Translations under genes and position numbers: made by a program | Part shown: piece after piece, positions 25,085 to 37,565 of the stretch | Position numbering within the stretch: position 1 is the first letter of the stretch | Layout: the number at the start of each line of letters is the position of its first letter | Assembly (NCBI GenBank): GCA_003586115.2 | Contig: QVOM02000116.1 | Location: 30,729,062-30,793,061, forward strand | DNA: 64,000 nucleotides | Reading direction: 5' to 3' | From: Salvator merianae | Lineage: Eukaryota; Chordata; Lepidosauria; Squamata; Teiidae | Notes under the pieces: generated by a model | Databases searched by the model: none | What the model was told of the DNA's origin: nothing | The model's input: the letters and a program-made list of their open reading frames with translations, nothing else

Positions 25085-25562
25085 ATCCAGTCCACACGAT
25101 CTGGATCAGGCAATCCATCCCATGGCGGGAACAGATTGTCCTTAGATAGGAACAATATCATCTGCACAGCAACAATGTGTTCCTGACTAGCCTCCACACC
25201 AGCCCCGAAGTTCGCACAAGCTCCAACGGTCAGAAATTAAAGTTCCTGGCCTTGGACCTTCAGGGTGGGCCATTTCAGTGGGCACACTGCTGGAATGGGT
25301 CCCCTTGTAAACTGGAATATTGAGCTTTGCACCTTCTGCACACCTCCATAATCCAGATTTACTTGTATGCCAGTAGACCTTGTTATCGAGGTCTACTAGT
25401 AATCGAGACCAGGAGCCTCCTGAACTGCTTCAGGCTCCGTCTTGTGTGGATGGAGCATTCTAGCAGTGGCAGGGCCTTCCATATTGTGCACTAACATGCA
25501 GAAGGGAAACCCTTAGCACACTTGCTAGTGTGGAACACAAACAAGTGCAGAAAGAGCCTCAG
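25085..25562. mobile_element. MITE-like repeat (AAGTGCAGAAAG-ended family)
   Basis: GATCCAGTCCACACGATCTGGATC at the left, paired words GTAGACCTTGTTATCGAGGTCTAC inside, and AAGTGCAGAAAGAGCCTC at the right. Related sequence is at 37330-37560 (GATCCAGATCAAGGGGCCC; GTAGACCTTGATATTGAGGTCTAC) and 44040-44392. Confidence 0.5.
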
Positions 25563-26239
25563 TGATTCTGTGTATTGAATGTCTTTCTTAGCCTTGTTGT
25601 CTTCTATTCTGGATCACAGCTTACTTATAAAACTACAGGGTCTGGACTTCTCCACCTGTAACATAAGAATTTTATCAAACAGTGACTGCTTATCATCATC
25701 ATATCACCCACATCCAGGAGTGCTCTTTAAGCAGAGCAGGCAAAAATGTTCTGCAAATATAACATGGGCATGGATCACTCCTGCTGCAACCATACAGAAA
25801 GATAGTGGTGGCAGAAACACGCTAATGTATTCCAGAACCCAGTGATATTCCAGAACCCAGGGGCCATGTATGGAGCCTGATGAAATGTCCCAAGTGTCCA
25901 AATTTGACTTCAAGGAACCTGCATTTCCCAGTTTTGAAGTTAGACTGGGCTGAAATGGCCGCCGAATAGAAGGTCAGAGAAAGCACTATGAGCCATTTTG
26001 GCCCAGGAACAGCCCCCTTAGCACATCCTTCAATGCTCATGCAGAACTTGCAACCACAAACTAAATACAAACTATACACATAGAAGTACGCATTCACCAG
26101 GCAAAGAGCCAAGACACTGTATTGTATAAATGCTTATAAATCCAACAAAGGCTTCAAAACTCTTCACATAAGAAAAGGAGAAGGGAATGGAGAGTGCAAA
26201 AGGAACTGGTTTTGGTCTTGTTAAAACAGCTCACTAGTA

Positions 26240-26325
26240 CTTTCTGCACAGGGTCTTATTCTGGGATATATCCTGGGAATAGGGGCTTGCTGTCCACATG
26301 TTTGTGGAAACAAGCACTTTACTTT
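26240..26325. mobile_element. MITE fragment (same family as 59577)
   Basis: CTTTCTGCACAGGGTCTTATTCTGGGATATATCCTGGGAATAGGGGC matches the start of the 59577 copy. Confidence 0.45.
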
Positions 26326-28465
26326 TTAAAACCTCCTGTGCCCTCTTTTTGATCTACTGTTTTTAAAAAAAGCAAATTCCATATGAGTACACAGGAAGCA
26401 CACTGAATTTCTGCCCATAGATTTGTCAGGTTTGTTCGAAGTTTGCCACATGCAACAGAACTTTCTAGGTCAGAACAGAGAGAATTTGCTGTGTGCAGCA
26501 AACTTCAAAGGAGTCCTGTTAATCTGTGTATGGCATTTCCAGATGCACCACAAGGACAGGCCACTACTGCTCATACTGAAAACACTAGGGCTGATCTTGG
26601 GGCTCCAGTTGAGAGCACACAAAGTGGTGATGAATGGAATCCAAGCAGGATGAAGTCTGGTTGGTACCTGAGTAAGCGACTTCAGAAGTTCTGAGCTCAA
26701 TGACAGAATAAAGAAGGGATATGCATATTCTAAATAAGTGAAAGCTTGGGCTACAGATATAGCAAATAAAACAAAAAGAAATAAAATGAAAGGAATCTAG
26801 TTATTCCTCACACGCCTTGCATGTGCACCCACATTTCTTTTAGAACCTAATCTGCCAAACCATACTGAGCTGCAATAATGAATAAATCAGAAGACTTATC
26901 TCCATACAGCCATGAATAAATAGTTTACGAAAACTGTTGCAGACTGTCCCAAAGACTGTTTGTATAAATTAAATATAGATACCAATCTCTTCTGTAAGCA
27001 TCTACAGAAAATCCTTTGTGTGCCTCATATATACACAGACACTAACACAGATATAGTATCCACAAGACGATGAACAGCCAGTACCTTAATGCTGGAGCAC
27101 ATTTTCTCTCCTCCCCCCCTTGGCTATGTGTGTTACACCTACATATTGCACACTCACTCTAGGAAGCTAAGGACTTTCAAAGCTTGGAAGTTCTTCAACT
27201 TTAAGGATTGCCCATGGTGCCAGAAATGGTCCCGAAAGTGAGCCATTTTTAATGTGAGAGTAGGCAAGGTAAGTAGTCCATGCTGCCCATGCAAGCACCT
27301 AAGGGCAGCAGGCACACTCAGAGTTCTTGTCCTCCTCTGCACGCAGGGTGCTGTGAGAGCAATTGCTGTCCCATCAGACCCCTTATTGATGTTCTGCAAA
27401 CCTACGGGCACCCCAGGCATTCAGACACCACACTTCTGGGGTCTTCCCTGGGCATCTTCTGACGTCCAAGTGTTTGCTGCCATAGACAATGTAAAATGCA
27501 TATATCCTTATGAATAAATCTGAGTCCTCACAACCATGAAATCTTATAAAAGTATTTAAAATATTCACTTCTGTTCAGAATATTCACTACTGTTCTCAAA
27601 TCTGAAAGCATGCCCATAAGTCTGCTGCCATTTCATGATTTCTTAATAAAAAGAACACTTTAATTATAGAAAAGTACCCAGGTTCATACATAGGATCATT
27701 TATGATAAAATGGAATATTTAAGGTTAGAATAAAATGTTGCTTAAGTACCTAAAATGAATCTATTAAACAGCTGCATGCATCAATCAGTTATTTGTTTTC
27801 ACGTCACATCAATAATTTGCAAATGATGCTTAACTGATAATATTAGAGTAAAGAATCCCAAAAGACAGATAAACTCATTCATTCAAAAAGTGCAGTGGAT
27901 TTTACATGGTGCACTGTCATATGAGCGACAATGCATCCATTCATATTTTCTGTGTGAAATAAGAATAGAGAATATACACATATGCAATATGCTTGGAGGC
28001 AACTTTTCAAACCAAAGTGACATTTTAAATTTCTTGACTTTTGCATGCAAGCCATCACCACAGGGAGTTTTTTATCCTTCCAAATCCCTGAATAGCTTTC
28101 AAATATCTTTAACATCAGCCTTCAAATTTTAAAAATGAAGAAGAAGAAAAAAATCCTTCAAAGTTAGTCTGGATAAAAATTCAAGAAAGATCCACAGTTA
28201 TTCTTAGAGACATTTTCTGACATTAGCTAAATACTGCATTGCCATGACAATTAGAAGCTGGGCTCCTTGTTTTCATTATTACTGCAAAGTGGAAACCAAT
28301 CTTGTTAGTGTAATTCTGTGCAGATAGAAGTCCTGTTCAACTTGAATTGGAGCAGTGTGGTTTTCATTCAACTATGCCATTTCCAAAAGCCATATACATT
28401 CCCTTTGTACCAAAAGGAAGTTGAGTTAGGGAGAAGAGGACAGACTTCCCTCATCTTACTTGCCA

Positions 28466-28496
28466 TAAATAAATAAATAAATAAATAAATAAATAG
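28466..28496. repeat. (AAAT)n microsatellite
   Basis: About seven AAAT units, likely an old retroelement tail. Confidence 0.95.
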
Positions 28497-28899
28497 ATAT
28501 CTTGCTGTAGTGGTAATACAGCAATTCTCATCTCCCACAGCTTAATAAGTGGATGCAAAAAGCCACAGCAGACAGTATGTAGGAAATGAACAAGAGGAAA
28601 ACATCACAATTGCCCATGACCAGGGTTAACCTGTGGAGAGGGATTCCCATAGGATACATGGTAGTTTAAAACATCTCCCATTAAAAGCAGCTTAAAATAC
28701 TTTACTGGGGCTTCAGAGAAGCTGTTCTTCCAGGCTCAGTTCTATACCAGCTTGCTTATGAAGGGTACAACATGCTACATTTCCCCTGTGCAGTGCAGAA
28801 TATTTCACAATGTTTTTTGAGTAACTTAAAAGATCTGAAGTCCAAAGTACAAGCAGGGTAAATACTGAATATTCTTTTTCTTTTCTTTTTTCTTAACAG

Positions 28900-29023
28900 C
28901 AGCTATGAAGGTGACAACAGGATCAACACTGCAATGTACAATAAATATGCCAACCCTTGTGGTTCTCAAAGTTTCTATTACCCTTCGACAGAAGGACCCA
29001 TTGACACCAAATGCCTAGACTAA
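28900..29023 (+). CDS. Possible terminal coding exon, antisense inside ZNF804B intron 1
   Basis: A long pyrimidine tract (28872-28894) leads into TTAACAGCAG, a tandem NAGNAG acceptor allowing exon starts at 28900 or 28903. From 28901 the frame reads 40 codons to TAA at 29021: it begins SYEGDNRINTAMYNKYANPC and ends with TEGPIDTKCLD. ATTAAA-type poly(A) signals follow near 29131 and 29184. The residue mix looks like real protein and the sequence does not resemble the repeats around it. I do not recognise the protein. It has no internal start and needs upstream exons, which I could not identify with confidence. By position it could belong to a gene nested antisense in intron 1, as TEX47 is in mammals, but I cannot show homology. 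A chance exon remains possible. Confidence 0.35.
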
Positions 29024-29264
29024 TATAAAAATAGTGACTGAAGACTTTTCTTTGGATAAGTTCCCCAGGTTTGGGGGGGGTTATTCTTAAATTAATCAAG
29101 TTTTAGCATTGTAGGAATGGAAATCAATGATTAAAATATATATAAATTCTCCCTTACTCTGTCTCCTATTCTACTTCTTCTCCATTAAATGTGTTTTAAG
29201 ATTGGAAACCTTAGCACTATACTGTAAAGCACAGTGTATATAGATCAGTGTTAGCTGATACAAT

Positions 29265-29849
29265 GGGCCTGTTCGCACTTAGCGAGTGGTACATTTCAGG
29301 ACACACGCTAGAATGCAGGATCCGCACTTGCAAACAGCCCTAGCTGACCCGAAATCTAACAAAGCCCACCTGATGCTTACCTGAATCCAACCAGCTGTGG
29401 TCAACTAATTTGTAGACTTCAGCCCGACCTGTAAGATCAGATGAGGATTGGGGAAGCTGCGTTCGCACCATTTCCAGCGGGGCGCGGCCAGTGGGGCCGT
29501 GCAGGCGCAGTCTACCAGTTCGCACCCCAGCTCGGACCTTGGGGTCTGGACCCTGGTGGCCTTTTCGGACAGAGGTTCGAACACAGACCCTCTCGGTTCG
29601 AACACAGACCCCCTAGGTTCAAATACAGACCCCCTAGGTTCGAACACAGACCCTCTAGGTTCGAACACAGACCCTCTGGGTTCGAACACAGCTACTGAAC
29701 TAGTACGCACCCATTCGCACTGCGTCCAGCGCTGGTCGGCTTGCGGAGTGTTCCAGCACTGACAGGTGCGAAGACCTCTCTCCGTACCGAAACCCTACCG
29801 GCCCGAACCATGCTAGTTATACTGTTATACCGTTGTAAGTGCGAACAAT
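29265..29849. mobile_element. hAT-like MITE (GGGCCTGTTCGCACTTA family) with internal tandem array
   Basis: The left end is TGGGCCTGTTCGCACTTAGC and the right end GTTGTAAGTGCGAACA, so the termini are inverted repeats. Further copies are at 63617-64000 and, more decayed, 15933-16434; all share CTGAATCCAACCAGCTGTGG or close variants. The next element (29850-30268) starts immediately after it. It contains six 21-bp units at 29574-29699. Confidence 0.75.
29574..29699. repeat. 21-bp tandem repeat, 6 units, inside a MITE
   Basis: Units starting GGTTCGAACACAGACCC begin at 29574, 29595, 29616, 29637, 29658 and 29679, an exact 21-bp period. The related MITE copy at 63617 has about one unit at the matching place. 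Because 21 is a multiple of three, reading frames stay open on both strands and encode 7-residue repeats such as VFEPRGS (minus) and LGSNTDP (plus). These are not genes. Confidence 0.95.
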
Positions 29850-30268
29850 GGGCCTGTTTGCACTTGCTACAGACGAGCATCAAGGATGCTTGCTAGTGAA
29901 GTGCATCTGCACCTTGCAGAAGCCCGAGCAGCTGGGAGCTGACTATATCCTATCCTGATCGCGGATTCCTGTGGAGCACTAATTAGTGCTACACAACCTT
30001 ACCAGGAGGTGATAGCTGGCGAAGCGTTGGCATTATGCAGGCCCAATTGCGCCGGATCATGCCTGCATGCTGCGTGAGCCTGCCAACTGTGGCAGCAGTT
30101 GGATGCTTCCTGGCTGCTGCCTTGGCAAGGATCGGGTATGGCTACTGGCATTTGCCAACTTCTCATGCAGTTTCCATACATGCAGTGTGGACACTGCACT
30201 GTGTAGTCTATTCCACATTAGAATGAGATAATTATCCCATTCTAATGTCGAAAGTGTGAAAAGGCCTG
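29850..30268. mobile_element. MITE of the 3487 family
   Basis: It starts GGGCCTGTTTGCACTTGC and ends CGAAAGTGTGAAAAGGCCT, with the subterminal palindrome around GATAATTATC (30211-30253). It abuts the right end of the 29265 MITE. It is in the opposite orientation to the copy at 3487. Confidence 0.65.
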
Positions 30269-30344
30269 ATGTTAACTGCAGTGCACACTATACTTGGACA
30301 AACTGGCTAAGGCTGATAGAGTCTTAATGTTTTTCTGCAGTTAC

Positions 30345-30712
30345 ATTCATTGGATCACCCCACTGGTCCATTCTTACTGGAGCAATTCACCAACTGGAAT
30401 GGTCCAACTGCTATGGGACAAGACTGTCTGCATTGCAATGGTTGTTCTGGGACAACCGTTGTACCAACTTTGAAAATTCCTGGCCTCAGTGCCCCCAGGG
30501 GACCCATTTTGGTTGCACAGCAAGGTATGCCACCAAAATTCGTCCCTTGTGGTAAACCAGGTATTTGCATGCTTCCATGGTGTCTGGTTTGGAAGCCACT
30601 AGTCCACTGGGAGGCTTTTAAACAGGTCTATCAGTAAACCAAACTTTGTGGCCATTTTGGACCACTTAGTCTAGCCCATGCTCCATCCAGTTAAGTGCAG
30701 AAACACCCTAAA
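30345..30712. mobile_element. MITE-like repeat
   Basis: CCAACTTTGAAAATTCCTGGCC and GTTAAGTGCAGAAACACCCT at the right resemble the AAGTGCAGAAAGG-ended families. A 95-codon frame across it has no recognisable protein. Confidence 0.35.
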
Positions 30713-31801
30713 ACATATAGACCTGATATATAAAACCATATAGTTTTAAGATACTTGGCTACTTGCTGGAGTAGCTAGTGTGGAATAAGTTCCTGACAAG
30801 ATGGTCTCCTCATACTATGTCAACTGAGACCAAAAGTGTGTTCAGAGTGCAAGAGACACCAGACCCAGTAGCCAAATGCTCCAAAATGGTTCTACATTGC
30901 TACCTGGGCTCCCAGCAAAAAAACCCTGGTAGTTGTGCCCCAGTATATCTATCTGCATAACATTCTCAGCAGAGGTGGGCTAAATGAAAATTATCAAACA
31001 AATGAAATGTATGTCCATTTTACTACTAACTGCATGAAGAGGCACACATTGTATTCATTATTTGTAGATCCACATGTCAACTACTTTGAAGTCATGTTCT
31101 GCTAACCAATATCATTTCATAAATACAGTGTGTATGGGTACTTTTATTATAACATGTTAGGTGGCATTCAAGAAGCATACAGAAATACAGTGTATGGAGT
31201 TCCACAAGTGGAATGGTGATTTTTCAAAGGTGAAAAGTAATAAAATGAATGTCCCATAAGTTCTTGAAAAAACAATGTATATGTAGATACATGGTAAGTA
31301 GTCATAAAGCTGTTTTGTTTTTGCATCTCAGTTACTGAGACTATGGCAAACATCTAATACTACGTAGATACTATAGTTTTACATTTAAATAACTAAATAA
31401 TATGCACATATCATGGAACTTTCTAAAAATGTGTTCTTATCATTCCATTGAATTCTCATATTCTCTTCTATCCATGTTTCATTCTCCATTAACATGTTTG
31501 GCATTCCATCACCTCTGGCATATCCCAACCATCTTCTTTTCCTTGTAGTTCCAACTGCTTCTTATCATATCACCTTTGTAGCTCACAAAAATGCCTTTAC
31601 AGTATTCACTGTTATTTCATTATTCAGCATATAGCCTAGTTTATTGTTCTACCTTAGCTTCAACACTTGTTGAGTCATATTTACCTTAGGGACAATTACA
31701 ACAATCTTTTCAGCATCACACTAGAACATAAGAGGAACCCTGCTGGAACAGGCCACAGCCCATCTAGTTCAGGATCCTGGCTCACACAGTGGCCCACCAA
31801 T

Positions 31802-32971
31802 TAGGGATGTGCACAAAAGGAATTTTCTCTGTTCGTTTCGCACTGCATCGAAGCTTCGTTGCTTCGTTTTCGCACGAAAACGGAAGTCACGAAAATGGCG
31901 ATTTTCATTTTCGCAGCGAAAATTTTCGTGAAAAAACCAGAAGTGCAAAATCAATTAAATAAGTAGCGAAAAACAAACGCCACATATCCCCCTGCCCTGT
32001 CCCTTCTATATTTGACCGTCCACGTTGCTAATTTAAGGAGTTGCTTCGTTAAAGGTAAAAATTGCACGGAGCTTACTTTTTACCGGTGGCGGGTTTGTAG
32101 CAGGATTCAAAGCAATGAAGGCACGTTTGGGGTTCCTCACTGCAGATCGAAAGCAAGCGAAAGCAAGCGAAGGAATTTTTTTCGTTTTGATTTTTCGTCA
32201 TTTTCGATGCCTTTTCGACGCTCATGTCTGTGCGCGCATGCGTGCTAACTTCTGTCCCTTTAACTTATCGGCGCAACTCGTCGCTGGCTGCCATCCATGC
32301 CGATCGTTTGGGGCACAGAAATTATTACCTCGTCTATGAGGCGGGCAGGCTTAGTCAGCGACGCGCGAAGAAATTGCCTTCAGCTCAACGCGTAATTTAG
32401 AAGACTGGCGGCAGCCGCAGGATGAAATAACTCCCTACTTCCGAGCAGCAGCGAAATGACGCCTCGTCTTGCCCTCCCTCCCTACTTCCGAGCAGCAGCG
32501 AAATGACGCCTCGTCTTGCCCTCCCTCCCTACTTCCGAGCAGCAGCAAAATGACGCCTTGTCTTGCCCTCCGTTTCAAAAAGCAGAACTATATACCACCA
32601 TCAAAGACGTTTTATTAACTCCTAGCCATCTGAGTTTCTCATCCTCATGCGGTGCGATCGCTGCGAGGCAGGCGAAGAGTTAAAAAAATAACGTCTTTCC
32701 TAATGTGATGCATTACAATTTCCACCTCTAGAGGCAGAGACTTGATGCTGTGAAACTACCGAGCTTCGTTGCATCGCAGTTTTCGCAGCGAAAAAAGACG
32801 AAAATAGCCGTTCGTGGTGAGTGGCGAAGGTCACGAAAATTGACGAAAATGGCCGCGACTTTCGCTATTCGCTTTCGCAATAGAGAGGGCACTTCGCATT
32901 CGATGCGAATGTTGCGAAGCAACAAAATTTGTATGAAATTTCGTTGCTTCGAAATTTCATGCACATCCCTA
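31802..32971. mobile_element. CpG-rich hAT-like non-autonomous transposon, 1,170 bp
   Basis: It starts TAGGGATGTGCAC and ends TGCACATCCCTA, perfect terminal inverted repeats of about 12 bp. An exact 8-bp target duplication, CCACCAAT, flanks it at 31794-31801 and 32972-32979. 8-bp duplications are the hAT-superfamily hallmark. The subterminal regions are full of CGAA/TTCG motifs (for example GCTTCGTTGCTTCG at 31853-31866). The interior carries a 47-bp tandem repeat. No transposase frame is visible. It interrupts a CR1 LINE. Confidence 0.85.
32431..32572. repeat. 47-bp tandem repeat, 3 copies
   Basis: Units beginning CTCCCTACTTCCGAGCAGCA start at 32431, 32478 and 32525, a period of exactly 47. 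The first two are nearly identical and the third has a few changes. The array lies inside the CpG-rich transposon at 31802-32971. Confidence 0.9.
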
Positions 32972-33438
32972 CCACCAATTGCTTCTGGGTATTCTCAAGC
33001 AGAAGACAAAGGCAAAACCTTGACCTGCTCTCAGTTACCTGCAAATGGCCTTTAGTCACATCCTGCCTGTCTCTCCAACCTGGAGATAGTACCTGGGCAT
33101 CCAATCTAGTAGCTGTTGATACATCTGTCCTCCATGAATTTGTCAAACCTTTTCTTTAAGCTATCTAAGCTGGTTGCTATCACCATTTCTAATATTTCAC
33201 CACCTAGTATTTACCTGTTGAGCAACATGTAGGAAACATATAAAAAATGGCAACATAGACAGCTCTTGCCTTGTAGTTCCAATGACTGGAAGTATATCAT
33301 AATTGTACTTGTGAATGCCATCCACTTGCTATTCCACTGCCAAAAATCTTTAAAGGTTTATTTTGGTTTACATTATTTCACTATGGAGTTTGCTATTCCA
33401 CATTAATGTTCCAATCACTGGGTAGATGGGGGCCTTTT

Positions 33439-33490
33439 AGAAACTACAATCTCTTTCAAGTTGTAGAAACTACAATCTCTTTCAAGTTGT
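33439..33490. repeat. Perfect 26-bp tandem duplication
   Basis: AGAAACTACAATCTCTTTCA plus AGTTGT occurs twice back to back (33439-33464 and 33465-33490) without change. Confidence 0.95.
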
Positions 33491-34617
33491 CCAACCATTC
33501 TGCTTTAGACTCCATTATTTCCCTACTGTTTTATTTTATACTGTACTTATTTTATTCTGGTCATTAAGGCACAATTCTAGGCACAGTCTGAATCCAAGAA
33601 CCAGTGAACTCACTAGGAATCGTGAGTAAGCATGAATAGCATTGCACTGTAAATAAACTGGAGCCATCTGGCAAAATCCACATTCTCTAGGACACTGGTT
33701 TTTAATTCACCCAAATCTAGGTATGGTAGGCTACATAAGTAATATGACCAATATCCTAAAGGCAGTGAGAGACATAATCAAGTAAACAATAAACATTTTG
33801 GCAGATATGACCCCATATTACCAACTGAGATTAGAGCTGGACCCTGTTTTGGGGATGTAAGGCAAATGCCCTGCTCACAGAGTCCTTGTCTTTCTGCTTT
33901 CTTACTCAGTTTCCCTCTGTACATTACTTTATAGGGAACAGCATGTATAAGCAACTTAAAATAACTTAAATTCATGAAATAATTTAAGCCATCCCCATCT
34001 TTCTTTAAGATTATGCTAGGGGGATTGATTGCCATTCTCTGGTCTACAAGTTCTTCATCTGTTCCTCCTTATGTGTCTGCACTGTTTTTACGCATACCTT
34101 TTCAAGCCCATTGGTTATAGTTATTCATTTATCCTCCTACAATATTAACTAGTCACGTTCCTGACAATTGCCTCCAACTTTCTGCTACACCCTTTCAAAA
34201 GATCTCCTCACCAACTTTCCACGGCCATAAATCAAAGTCGCTATAACTTTTTTTTTCCCTGCCAGCACAGCATTCCTTCGTACCACGCGAAAACACAAGC
34301 ACCCTTTACCCCCGAAAGTATCTTCAGAGTACTTTTCCCTCCAGCAAAGCAAACCCATCCGATCTTAACTTCCGAGGCTCTGCTTCGCCTAAGATTTTGG
34401 CATGAATGGATTCATAAAAGGAAACTTTGCCAAATACCCAAGCTTAGCTGCCCCCTGCAGAGGCCAAGTTAGGCAACGGGATGTGCCGGAGCGGACAACG
34501 CATCGCGCAACGAATCCCCCGCTTTCCCTCCACCCCGCCGGCGGAGTCCCTTCAAGGCAGCGAGGGAGCGGCAGGGACCCTCCAAGAGAGCATGCATAGA
34601 GTCTAGCCGCGTAACTA

Positions 34618-35450
<833 letters not shown>

Positions 35451-37324
35451 CTTGGTTGGCACCAAATGCCCCCCCCCTCGCCCCGCTGCAGGCACTGCCA
35501 GTCAGCCAGCCAGCCAGCTAGCTAGGCAGGCAGTTGGTTGGTCGGTTCGTGCCTCCCCTCACCTTTGGCGCGCGTGGGCTGACGCCGACAGGGAAGAAGG
35601 GGGGGAAGGCGCGCGACAGACGGCTGCGTCCCCCCCCCCACCAGTCCCTTTCGCCTCCCAGTCCCCACCCGAAGGAATGGCCAGCCAAGTGGGAAATATA
35701 TTTTTGAGGGGCAAAGGGGCAGCAGGTGAAGAGAGACTGTCGCTCGCCTGCCGAGTGGGTCTGCCTCTGTTTTTCCCTGGAGTCCGCGGAGGAAAGAAAG
35801 AGAGCAGGCAGTTTTGCCTCTGCTCTGAGGGCCGACGGGAGGGGAGGCGAGGCGAAAAAAAGAGGGAGAAGAGGCCACGGGAATTGCTGAGTCGTGAAGG
35901 GAACCCCTGGCCTGGACGCCTCAGGCACCTCCGGGTCGCCTGAGGAGGAGAGTCACAGCCTACGCCGTGCCGTCTTCGCGACTCCCTTCAAGCTTAGAGA
36001 TAGGCAGCCTCTAAGCCCCCTGAGGCGCTTATTGCGGGGGCGAGCGTTAAAATGCGCCACTGTCCCTCACGCACTTCAAAGAAGACTCAGCTGTCCTAAG
36101 CGGAACTAAGTGGAATTGCCTCTTCACCATCACACACCATTCTTTCTCAAGAGCCTTGGCTGCGCTTCGGATGCTTTCCCTGTCTCTTTTTCTTCTTCTC
36201 TTCAGGGTTGCCGAAGGCGTCCTTTGAATTACCTTGGCCTTTGGCATCCGCAAAGAAGGTTGTTTTTCTCTCCGGTTTCCCCGTCAGCCTGAGGCTGAAG
36301 GAGGAAGCCGCAAGCGGCAGGAAAAAGGGCTGAAGAACTAAAAAGGGGAAACGTGCAGAGGGGCGGGAAAGCAAATGCCGCCTGGCATTCGCCATTCCAG
36401 GAGGACTTCGTTTCGCCTCACCACAGTCGGCTTCTCATCTTATTAGAGAACAGTTAACAGATCCAAAGGAGTTCAAAGGAGACGGGGAGACCTCTAGCAT
36501 CTCGATAGGTAAAGCAGGCAGCAAGGTGCATTTCAGCAACGCTCGGATCTGTTGCATACATCACACGCGTGCAAATATAGACATGCACATCACCCTGCCC
36601 CCCAAATCGTCACTTTTGCGGGCAGCTTTGCCCCTTTCAGTTTCAAAGTGTGAAGATATGCCATGGGGGCACACAATCTGCTCTGTTTGCGCCTTTCGTC
36701 CAAGTCATGCACATAAGCAAATGCATGCGCACAAACACACTTAGCAGACCCAAAGCTACAAAAATTGTTTGGCATCCAGCACAATTCACATGGATCCACG
36801 AATGACTGGAAGGAGTCTGTGAAGAGCAGTTTAAACTTGGCCCTTTCAAAAGGACTGGAAATACTTCTAGCTCCCTCTCTCAAAAGTGACCAACTAGCCA
36901 TCATGATAAAATATGGAGGTACTGGAGGAAGCCTTCAAAGGCACCACTCTTGGTGAGCCTTGCATTTCATTATTCTCACAATAAGTGCATGAGGAAAGTT
37001 AGACTGGGGTGGTTCCTCAGCCCCTGTGAGGAAAAGCATGGTGGGGATGCCAGTGGGAAGCCTACTTAGGCGATGAACAGAGCAGACATCTCCCATTATT
37101 GATCTATAGCCAGAAGTATCGGAGGCATACTTAAGATCTGGCTGCTTGCAGGCATAAGCTTGTCTATGTATTTTCTTTGTCACCAGCATATCTCCTCTTG
37201 AACCTCTCATCTGTATCTGACTTTGGGTAACTGATGATATGAAAAGAATTATAAGCCTGATGCCTGTACGTGTGCTGCCTTCCCTGGAGCATTTCAGTTG
37301 GAGCTAGTCTGGGGGATTTTCTGT

Positions 37325-37565
37325 GTCTGTGCAGAACATAGCACGATCCAGATCAAGGGGCCCTTGATCCTTGATGTGGATTAGCAGTAGACCTTGATAT
37401 TGAGGTCTACTGGCATACCAGTTCAGCCTATTGTTCTGGGGCCTCCAAGGCCAGAAATTTTTGTTCCCTGGCCTTCAGAGCCTGTGCAATGCTAAAAACC
37501 ACTAGTAACAACTAAAACTTGCACAAGCCAAAGGCCTGTGTAAGAAGGTGCACTTTAACAGATGC
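37325..37565. mobile_element. MITE-like repeat related to 25085
   Basis: ACGATCCAGATCAAGGGGCCCTTGATCC and GTAGACCTTGATATTGAGGTCTAC parallel the copy at 25085. The ends are not precisely definable. Confidence 0.45.

Larger units (their letters stand above)
31722..33205 (-). mobile_element. CR1 LINE 3' end split by a DNA transposon
   Basis: 31722-31801 and 32980-33205 are two halves of one CR1 copy in the same orientation as the copy at 18350. The first half ends in CACACAGTGGCCCACCAAT and the second continues TGCTTCTGGGTATTCTCAAG. The gap between them is the hAT-like element at 31802-32971 plus its duplicated target CCACCAAT. Confidence 0.8.

Noticed and set aside
29574..29699. CRISPR-like array
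   Set aside because: Units are contiguous with no spacers and lie inside a eukaryotic transposon.
29405..29762. Frames of 85-104 codons encoding 7-residue repeats on both strands
   Set aside because: They are produced by a 21-bp tandem array inside a MITE, not by a gene.
35452..35943. 163-codon plus-strand frame in the CpG island (longest in the window)
   Set aside because: GC-rich sequence has few stop codons. The peptide is low-complexity (runs of Gly, Arg, Pro) with no domain, and opposite-strand frames of similar length overlap it.
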